NCBI GenBank assembly: GCA_016780435.1
Contig: JADHLU010000064.1
Coordinates: forward strand, 1 to 5,953
Reading direction: 5' to 3'
Length of the DNA stretch: 5,953 nucleotides
Source of the DNA: Flavobacteriaceae bacterium
Lineage (GTDB): Bacteria > Bacteroidota > Bacteroidia > Flavobacteriales > Flavobacteriaceae
The position numbers were made by a program, and so were the translations under genes. Below the pieces are notes generated by a model. The model was given only the letters and a program-made list of their open reading frames with translations, was not told the DNA's origin and did no database searches. Shown here piece by piece: positions 1 through 4,491 of this stretch. Each line of letters begins with the position of its first letter. Within the stretch, counting starts at the first letter, position 1.

Positions 1-222
1 AAGACACTTATGGAAAACAATACTTCGGCCATAGTGTTTGAACCCCGTGTTTTAGTACTCACTGAGCCTAAACAAGAGGCGCCCGTTATTTTCGAGCTGC
101 ATGAAGGAACCAAAGTACAAGTCTTAGGCAATTTTCAAGAATTCACAGAGGTTCGACTAGCCAACGGGCAAACAGGATGGATGAAAGATCGTGAATTGCG
201 TAAAATTAAGCTGAGCTACTAG
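1..222 (+). CDS. BatE-like SH3-domain protein, C-terminal fragment (5' end outside window)
   Basis: The reading frame is open from the first base (codons for K-T-L precede the first ATG at 10), so this is most likely the tail of a longer gene and not a 70-residue protein. The visible part is one bacterial SH3-like domain: a strand around AIVFEPRVLVLTEP, the core motif FELHEGTKVQVLG, then VRLANGQTGWM and a short basic tail. The pattern LHEGTKV, then about 15 residues, then L-x-[ND]-G-x-x-GW is characteristic of the C-terminus of BatE, a TPR plus SH3 protein encoded at the end of the Bacteroidota bat (aerotolerance-related) operons; this assignment is from family knowledge. BatE-type proteins are expected to be envelope-associated, with SH3 domains binding peptides or peptidoglycan. 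The TPR part would lie to the left of the window. Another SH3_3-family protein is possible. The next gene starts 50 nt downstream on the same strand. Confidence 0.68.
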   Translation, partial: KTLMENNTSAIVFEPRVLVLTEPKQEAPVIFELHEGTKVQVLGNFQEFTEVRLANGQTGWMKDRELRKIKLSY

Positions 223-235
223 GGATAGATTTATA

Positions 236-267
236 TTGTTATTATTTATGAATTAATCCTATATTCT
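236..267 (+). promoter_or_regulatory. Possible Bacteroidota-type promoter for the carbonic anhydrase gene (weak)
   Basis: The 50-nt AT-rich spacer before the carbonic anhydrase holds TTG at 236-238 and TATATTCT at 260-267, 21 nt apart, resembling the -33 TTG / -7 TAnnTTTG layout but missing the final TG of the -7 box. It would place the transcript start almost on the ATG at 273, giving a leaderless mRNA. A second -7-like box, TAGATTTA at 226-233, has no TTG at the proper distance. Either, or readthrough from the upstream gene, could drive expression. Such motifs are common by chance in AT-rich DNA. Confidence 0.2.
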
Positions 268-272
268 AATTA

Positions 273-902
273 ATGCATACTCTAACTGCTGAAGCTCAGT
301 CTAAAATAACTCCTGAAACAGCCATTCAAATTTTGAAAAACGGTAATCAGCGTTTTCTTCAAGGCATTAAGACAAAAAGAGAATTTGCTACTCAAGTGAA
401 AGCAACGGCTACTGGACAGTATCCCTTCGCTTGTATACTTGGGTGTATCGACTCAAGAGTCCCGATAAGGCTCATATTTGATCAAGGGATTGGGGATGTT
501 TTTGGGGCTACAGTTGCCGGTAACATTATTAATGAAGACATGTTAGGGAGTCTTGATTTCGGATGTAAAATTGCAGGAGCTAAGCTCGTCGTAGTGCTGG
601 GACACACCTCATGCGGGGCAGTCAAAGGAGCCTGCGACAAAGCAGAGCTAGGTAATCTGACTGCCTTACTCGCTAAGATCAATCCAGCGATTCAAAACAT
701 AAAAGAACCTAAAGATCCCGAAAAGCGCACTTCAAAGAACGCTTCCTTTGTAGATGCCGTAGCTCTCGAAAATGTAAGGCTTACCGTTCAAAACGTTCGA
801 ACCTATTCGAACGTCTTGCGGTCGATGGAAAAAGAAGGCGCCATTAAAATCATAGGTGCCATGTACGATGTCGCCACAGGTGAAGTGCGGTTTCTAGACT
901 AA
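273..902 (+). CDS. Beta-class carbonic anhydrase
   Basis: Catalyses reversible hydration of CO2 to bicarbonate with an active-site zinc; there is no signal peptide, so it should be cytoplasmic. Zinc ligands are visible: C58 with the D60/R62 pair in GCIDSRVP, and H111 and C114 in LGHTSCGAVKG, the C-x-D-x-R and H-x-x-C arrangement of beta-CAs. Further family landmarks are LIFDQGIGD (67-75), VAGN (81-84) and the C-terminal GAMYDVATGEV (195-205). The 209-residue length is normal for the bacterial group. The ATG at 273 is the only sensible start, giving the usual pre-core helix (TAIQILKNGNQRFLQG); there is no Shine-Dalgarno, which is usual in Bacteroidota. Oddity: family members usually have arginine just before VAGN (R-V-A-G-N), while here it is T80. 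The gene converges on a SulP transporter with 3 nt between stops, suggesting a shared role in inorganic carbon handling. Function is confident; the exact physiological role is inferred. Confidence 0.95.
   Translation: MHTLTAEAQSKITPETAIQILKNGNQRFLQGIKTKREFATQVKATATGQYPFACILGCIDSRVPIRLIFDQGIGDVFGATVAGNIINEDMLGSLDFGCKIAGAKLVVVLGHTSCGAVKGACDKAELGNLTALLAKINPAIQNIKEPKDPEKRTSKNASFVDAVALENVRLTVQNVRTYSNVLRSMEKEGAIKIIGAMYDVATGEVRFLD
793..814. repeat. Perfect 9-bp inverted repeat with 4-nt loop inside the carbonic anhydrase gene
   Basis: ACGTTCGAA (793-801), spacer CCTA, then TTCGAACGT (806-814): a perfect 22-nt stem-loop. It spans codons 174-181, encoding N-V-R-T-Y-S-N-V, so the two arms also give a near-repeat in the protein (NV...NV). 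It could form an mRNA hairpin or serve as a dyad protein-binding site, or it may be a coding coincidence. No T-tract follows, so it is not an intrinsic terminator. Confidence 0.85.
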
Positions 903-905
903 AGC

Positions 906-2480
906 TTATCGCCTGGGGTGTGTAAAAAAGGTGACTAGATTCCCCAGATCACCTACTACCCCTCGCTCTGAAATTACCGTTAGACTGATATTGCGCTCTT
1001 TAGCTTTGTGGCCAAAGTCTTGAATGATCTCGACAATGTCGTAATCTAAGTACCGAGTTTTTCGCACGTCAATTTCCACCGTAGAATTCTTGGGCAAGTG
1101 CTCAAGAGCATCTAAAATGGCCCCCTTATTAAAAAACGTGACCTCTTCTGCCAAGGTCATCTTAAAAGAGGGCGTTTCAGCGCTTTCGTCTTCTAGGTGT
1201 AAAAAATGAGAGTTCTTAAAACTATAATAGAGAATGACCAGCACCCCTACTCCAAGTCCTAAAGAAATTCCAATTAGCAAGTCAGTGAAGATAATCCCCA
1301 GTACGGTAATTATAAATGGAGCAAATTGTTTAGTTCCAAGCTGAAACATTTTTTTAAACAGACTGGGTTTAGCGAGTTTGTAGCCGACTAGAATGAGTAC
1401 GGCGGCAAGAACAGAAAGAGGAATCTCGTTTATAATCCGAGGTAATAAAATCACTGCGATCAGGAGCAAGAAGCCATGAATAATGGCCGAAAGCTTAGTT
1501 TCGTTTTTAGACTGAATATTAGCAGAGCTTCGAACAATCACTTGGGTGATTGGCAACCCTCCTATCATTCCTGATACAATGTTACCTACTCCTTGAGCCA
1601 CCAATTCTCTATTTGTTGGGGTGACCCGTTTGTGCGGATCTAATTTATCGGTGGCCTCGACGCTAAGTAATGTTTCTAGACTGGCCACAAGGGCAATAGT
1701 AAATCCGACAATCCAAACTTGTTTATTTGAAATGCTTGAAAAAGCCGGGGAGGTAAATTGGGAGGTAAAATCAGCAAACGATTCAAATACGGGAACAGAG
1801 ACCAAGTGTTCGGGCTCAATACTCCAATACGTATAGTCTTTGGTGGCAATGGCATAAGCAATTCCAATAGCGACAGCAACGATAGGGCCCTGAATAATTG
1901 TAAAAAAGCGGGCTTTTTTAGCCAATACCTTATCCCAAAAAAGCATTAGTGACAACCCCAAAACTGCGATTATGGTGGCACCTGGGCTTATATGCCTTAG
2001 CGCAGTAAACAAACTTCCAAAAGTATTAGAACCATCTTTTTCGATAAAGGTCAAATCTCCAACCCAATCTGAATCGTAGCCAAAAAAATGAGGGATCTGC
2101 TTGAGGATAATAATGATCCCTATTCCCGTAAGCATTCCCTTGATCACCGAAGACGGAAAAAAATACCCTATTATTCCGGCCTTAAGAAGTCCCAATATTA
2201 CTTGTAGAGCTCCGGCGATAACAACGGCAACTAGAAATATTCGATAATCTCCTAAGGTACTAATGGCCGTGAGCACAATAGCAGCAAGCCCTGCAGCCGG
2301 TCCACTTACACCCACATGAGATCCACTGATAGCTCCCACCACAATTCCGCCTATAATTCCGGCAATTAATCCTGAAAATAATGGAGCTCCTGAGGCCAGG
2401 GCTATGCCCAAACAAAGTGGAAGGGCAACAAAAAATACGACAACACTGGCGGGAAAATCCGCCTTTAAGGTTTTAAACAT
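906..2480 (-). CDS. SulP-family inorganic anion transporter with STAS domain, probable bicarbonate transporter
   Basis: Inner-membrane SLC26/SulP carrier, 524 residues, a normal length. The N-terminal membrane domain (about 9-420) has roughly 12-14 hydrophobic segments. Family landmarks: PASVVVFFVALPLCLGIALA (10-29), the substrate-site helix motif VSGPAAGLAAIV (58-69), an acidic residue in the TM8 region (E269 in ASLETLLS), then the block DKLDP...TPTNRELVAQGVGN (278-300) and GGLPITQVIVRSSANI (307-322). The cytoplasmic STAS domain occupies about 440-520 and has LDYDIVEII where anti-sigma-antagonist STAS domains have D-S-S-G. SulP members carry sulfate, bicarbonate or dicarboxylates; the adjacent convergent carbonic anhydrase favours bicarbonate (inference), probably Na+-coupled as in BicA. 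Start ATG at 2478-2480 follows an AT-rich leader without Shine-Dalgarno. A small anchored-protein gene lies 35 nt upstream in the same direction, so co-transcription is likely. SulP assignment is firm; substrate is not proven. Confidence 0.93.
   Translation of the reverse strand: MFKTLKADFPASVVVFFVALPLCLGIALASGAPLFSGLIAGIIGGIVVGAISGSHVGVSGPAAGLAAIVLTAISTLGDYRIFLVAVVIAGALQVILGLLKAGIIGYFFPSSVIKGMLTGIGIIIILKQIPHFFGYDSDWVGDLTFIEKDGSNTFGSLFTALRHISPGATIIAVLGLSLMLFWDKVLAKKARFFTIIQGPIVAVAIGIAYAIATKDYTYWSIEPEHLVSVPVFESFADFTSQFTSPAFSSISNKQVWIVGFTIALVASLETLLSVEATDKLDPHKRVTPTNRELVAQGVGNIVSGMIGGLPITQVIVRSSANIQSKNETKLSAIIHGFLLLIAVILLPRIINEIPLSVLAAVLILVGYKLAKPSLFKKMFQLGTKQFAPFIITVLGIIFTDLLIGISLGLGVGVLVILYYSFKNSHFLHLEDESAETPSFKMTLAEEVTFFNKGAILDALEHLPKNSTVEIDVRKTRYLDYDIVEIIQDFGHKAKERNISLTVISERGVVGDLGNLVTFFTHPRR
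924..954 (-). terminator. Terminator-like hairpin plus T-tract within the 3' end of the SulP gene
   Basis: Read on the minus strand, AGGTGA (954-949) and TCACCT (934-929) form a 6-bp stem with a 14-nt loop, followed at once by a T run reaching 924. This has the shape of an intrinsic terminator, but it lies before the SulP stop codon (908-906), so full termination here would yield mRNA without a stop codon. It may be weak, or act as a 3'-end structure. The large loop lowers confidence. Confidence 0.3.
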
Positions 2481-2515
2481 GATATATAATAAGATGAGAT
2501 TAGAAAATAATGGGG

Positions 2516-2836
2516 CTAGATATTCGACCCATTATCTGGCGGCTCAAGGTGTATCTTACAAACACCAAAAGAGGGTTGTTGTGGAGGGCAACAAAGCGTA
2601 AAACTCCGCTGCGAACTAATCGTGTAATCGGCAGAACTATAGCCATTCAATATAACTTCGTCGGTTGAATCTGAAGATTCAACTTTGGACTCTGAGTCAC
2701 TTGTTTCTTCAGTATCGTGCTCAAGGTTAATAGTGTAAGCCCAGTCAAAGCCGGCATAACGGGTCAATTCTGAAGAGGTCATAATAAAAATCATGACAGC
2801 AGATATAAATGGGGCTATGCGAGCAGTCAGAGACAA
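2516..2836 (-). CDS. Small membrane-anchored hypothetical protein upstream of SulP
   Basis: I do not recognise this protein as a named family. The frame opens just after an in-frame TAA (2842-2840) with TTG at 2836 and encodes up to 106 residues; in-frame ATGs at 2794 (residue 15) and 2782 (residue 19) would give shorter versions. The N-terminus has a hydrophobic stretch (about 7-20, IAPFISAVMIFIM) like a signal anchor or uncleaved signal peptide. A Ser/Asp/Glu-rich acidic linker follows (about 39-60), then a polar C-terminal part with three cysteines (C82, C83, C93) and a Pro-rich end. This hydrophobic start plus acidic linker resembles many small uncharacterised Bacteroidota envelope proteins. 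It ends 35 nt before the SulP start on the same strand, and a good promoter candidate lies just upstream (2864-2893), so a two-gene operon is plausible. Without this gene the region between SulP and pheS would be a 500-bp gap. The start codon is uncertain. Confidence 0.6.
   Translation of the reverse strand: MSLTARIAPFISAVMIFIMTSSELTRYAGFDWAYTINLEHDTEETSDSESKVESSDSTDEVILNGYSSADYTISSQRSFTLCCPPQQPSFGVCKIHLEPPDNGSNI
2664..2683. repeat. Perfect 8-bp inverted repeat with 4-nt loop in the small SulP-linked gene
   Basis: GTTGAATC (2664-2671), spacer TGAA, then GATTCAAC (2676-2683). On the minus strand it lies in the codons for V-E-S-S-D-S-T-D of the acidic linker. It could fold as an mRNA hairpin upstream of SulP within a shared transcript. 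A repetitive Ser/Asp/Glu codon context makes chance formation more likely than elsewhere. Confidence 0.8.
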
Positions 2837-2863
2837 GGATTAAGTTTTTGTATATATGAATCA

Positions 2864-2893
2864 TAAAGATAATCTTCTAACTTCAGCCCGCAA
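2864..2893 (-). promoter_or_regulatory. Candidate Bacteroidota-type promoter for the small gene and SulP
   Basis: On the minus strand TTG (2893-2891) is followed after exactly 19 nt by TATCTTTA (2871-2864), matching TAnnTTT and differing from TAnnTTTG only in the last base. Spacing fits the primary-sigma promoter known from Bacteroides and Flavobacterium. Transcription would begin near 2859, about 20 nt before the TTG start and about 65 nt before the first in-frame ATG at 2794. It is the best promoter match I found in the window. Confidence 0.4.
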
Positions 2894-2950
2894 TGAGGGT
2901 GATACTGATTTTTGATAGCTGCCCATCGGTGGTCTTTAAAAATCCTTTAC

Positions 2951-2958
2951 TACTTTTA
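2951..2958 (+). promoter_or_regulatory. Possible -7 box for pheS, without a clear -33
   Basis: TACTTTTA matches TAnnTTTG except for the last base and lies 22 nt before the pheS ATG. The expected -33 position (around 2929-2931) reads GTG instead of TTG. The predicted leader would be short and contain a C6A6 run (2961-2972). Low confidence because half of the promoter is missing. Confidence 0.2.
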
Positions 2959-2980
2959 AGCCCCCCAAAAAACGTAAGAG

Positions 2981-4003
2981 ATGCTCGCGCAAATCGAAGA
3001 ACTTATTGCTAAGGTTGAGGCGTTTCAAAGTGCTGATTCAAAAGAAATTGAGGCATTCCGCATTGAATATCTCGGTAAAAAAGGGCAGTTGAACGACCTT
3101 TTTGCCGCCTTTAAGTCGGTTGCTCCAAAAGAAAGAAAAGAGATAGGCCAAGCCATTAATCGCTTAAAGCAAGCGGCAACTGAAAAGGTAGAGCTGCTGA
3201 AGCAAGAGAGTGCTACTGCGCCATCGAAAGGCGCCAAAAGCGGTTTCGACCTAAGCCGTCCGGGCTATCCCATGGAAATGGGTGGACGTCACCCCATTAG
3301 CATTGTTCGCAATAAAATCATCGACATCTTTTCGTCTATAGGGTTTGGTGTTTCAGAGGGTCCCGAAATCGAAGACGACTGGCATAACTTCACGGCACTC
3401 AATTTGCCCGATCATCATCCGGCACGAGACATGCAAGACACCTTTTTCATTCAAACCAACCCAGACATTTTGCTGCGCACCCACACCTCATCGGTGCAAG
3501 TGCGTCATATGGAGCAAAACCAGCCTCCGATTCGAACCATTTCGCCCGGACGGGTCTACAGAAATGAAGACATTTCGGCACGCTCGCATTGCTTTTTTCA
3601 CCAGGTTGAGGGTTTGTATATTGACAAAGATGTTTCTTTCGCAGATCTGAAACAGACGCTTCAGTATTTCACGACCAAACTCTTCGGAAAGTCTAAAATT
3701 CGACTGAGGCCTTCTTATTTTCCGTTTACCGAACCCAGTGCAGAAGTAGACGTGTATTGGGGGTTAGAGACCGAAACCGATTACCGCATGACCAAGGGTA
3801 CCGGTTGGCTAGAAATCATGGGCTGCGGAATGGTAGACCCAAATGTGCTTCGAAACTGCGGTATTGACCCCGAAGTGTATTCGGGTTATGCTTTCGGAAT
3901 GGGAATAGATCGAATTGCGCTGTTGCTGTATCAAATTCCGGATATTCGCATGCTCAGTGAAAACGACATGCGATTTTTAGAGCAGTTTAAAGGCGTGGTT
4001 TAG
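2981..4003 (+). CDS. pheS: Phenylalanine--tRNA ligase alpha subunit
   Basis: Catalytic subunit of the cytoplasmic (alpha-beta)2 phenylalanyl-tRNA synthetase, which charges tRNA-Phe using ATP. The N-terminal 1-80 is a charged helical coiled-coil arm that contacts tRNA, including FRIEYLGKKGQLNDLF (26-41). The class II core follows: motif 1 in about 104-131 (HPISIVRNKI...SEGPEIE), RTHTS at 166-170, motif 2 in 190-211 (GRVYRNEDISARSH, then FHQVEG) and motif 3 at 302-315 (GYAFGMGIDRIALL). A304 in GYAFG corresponds to the E. coli PheS Ala294 that shapes the amino-acid pocket, so normal phenylalanine selectivity is expected. The 340-residue length is typical. The ATG at 2981 gives the expected N-terminus (MLAQIEELIAKVEAF); an A6 run lies 9-14 nt upstream and no proper Shine-Dalgarno is present. 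pheT is not in the window, so the subunit genes are unlinked, as is common in Bacteroidota. The stop overlaps that of the convergent CYTH gene. Confidence 0.98.
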   Translation: MLAQIEELIAKVEAFQSADSKEIEAFRIEYLGKKGQLNDLFAAFKSVAPKERKEIGQAINRLKQAATEKVELLKQESATAPSKGAKSGFDLSRPGYPMEMGGRHPISIVRNKIIDIFSSIGFGVSEGPEIEDDWHNFTALNLPDHHPARDMQDTFFIQTNPDILLRTHTSSVQVRHMEQNQPPIRTISPGRVYRNEDISARSHCFFHQVEGLYIDKDVSFADLKQTLQYFTTKLFGKSKIRLRPSYFPFTEPSAEVDVYWGLETETDYRMTKGTGWLEIMGCGMVDPNVLRNCGIDPEVYSGYAFGMGIDRIALLLYQIPDIRMLSENDMRFLEQFKGVV

Positions 4004-4020
4004 GTCGCTTTCCAACTGCT
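3981..4020. terminator. Hairpin spanning the overlapping pheS and CYTH stop codons
   Basis: The outer stem AGCAGTT (3981-3987) / AACTGCT (4014-4020) is perfect, 7 bp. An inner stem pairs 3989-3995 (AAAGGCG) with 4006-4011 (CGCTTT), 6 bp with one bulged G, leaving a 10-nt loop that holds both stop codons. It can form in either transcript and may act as a shared 3'-end structure or bidirectional terminator. No T-tract follows on either strand, so classical intrinsic termination is not shown. Confidence 0.45.
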
Positions 4021-4491
4021 ATACGGATGCTCACTTAGGTAGTGGTTGTAATAGCGTAAATCTCCACTCACCTCGGCAGAAAACCATTCAGGTGGGTCAA
4101 AGGCGTTCGCCTCTTCTTCATCTCCAAATTCGACTTCGGCTATCATCAATCCGGCATTTTCTCCCAAAAAAATGTCTAATTCGATGGTGTACTTACCGTT
4201 GACGATGAAATAGCGTTGCTTTTCTACCTTCTTGTTTCCGCAAAGAGATAAAAGTTCGTTTGCTTCTTCTAAACTTAAGTCGCGTTCAACTTCTATGCGC
4301 TTTATTCCGGCTCCGCGCTGTTTAATAGTCAGTCGACCGCGGTCTTGGGCGACACGAATGCGAATGACTGCCAAGTCTGATGAGGCTAAATAGCCTTGAA
4401 CCATCGGTTTATGCGGGTACTGATCGAGTTGAATATGCTGGTCTAACTGTTGGGGTAAGACCAGGTATTTCTTTTCGATTTCTAAAGGCAT
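4000..4491 (-). CDS. CYTH-domain triphosphate tunnel phosphatase (probable inorganic triphosphatase)
   Basis: A 163-residue single-domain CYTH protein, the usual length for stand-alone bacterial members. The N-terminus carries the signature E-x-E-x-K as E4, E6, K8 in MPLEIEKKYLV. Other tunnel residues are visible: R44/R46 (VIRIRV), K57 (TIKQ), E67/E69 (RIEVERDL), E90-K91 and R93 (VEKQRYF), E104/D106 (IELDIF), E119/E121 (AEVEF), and D144, R146 near the C-terminus (SGDLRYYN). The order and spacing closely resemble the Nitrosomonas europaea TTM tripolyphosphatase as I remember it, including its lysine in E-K-x-R-Y. Such enzymes hydrolyse triphosphate, most often inorganic tripolyphosphate, with Mg2+ or Mn2+ in a beta-barrel tunnel; adenylate cyclase or thiamine-triphosphatase activity is less likely. 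It should be cytoplasmic. The ATG at 4491-4489 overlaps the pyruvate kinase stop as TAATG, implying translational coupling. Its own TAA overlaps the pheS TAG by 3 of 4 bases (TTAG). Confidence 0.88.
   Translation of the reverse strand: MPLEIEKKYLVLPQQLDQHIQLDQYPHKPMVQGYLASSDLAVIRIRVAQDRGRLTIKQRGAGIKRIEVERDLSLEEANELLSLCGNKKVEKQRYFIVNGKYTIELDIFLGENAGLMIAEVEFGDEEEANAFDPPEWFSAEVSGDLRYYNHYLSEHPYSSWKAT

Noticed and set aside
1621..1949. Open frames on the plus strand (and an extra minus frame) inside the SulP gene
   Set aside because: They lie wholly within a well-supported conserved gene, show no recognisable domain, and have composition expected of antisense or shifted frames.
2576..2594. TTGTTG / CAACAA inverted repeat
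   Set aside because: Only 6 bp of low-complexity sequence within the small gene; readily explained by chance.
2404..2601. Plus-strand frame across the SulP start and the end of the small gene
   Set aside because: It overlaps two better-supported minus-strand genes and the spacer between them, with no recognisable motif.
2837..2980. T-box or attenuator-like leader for pheS
   Set aside because: No T-box sequence, leader peptide with Phe codons, or terminator hairpin is visible; the probable leader is too short, and T-boxes are not typical of Bacteroidota.
3025..3650. Open frames in other phases overlapping pheS
   Set aside because: pheS is fully conserved across this stretch; the overlapping translations show no family features.
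4335..4344. GACCGCGGTC palindrome
   Set aside because: A 10-bp palindrome inside the CYTH gene without a second copy or regulatory context; probably coincidental.
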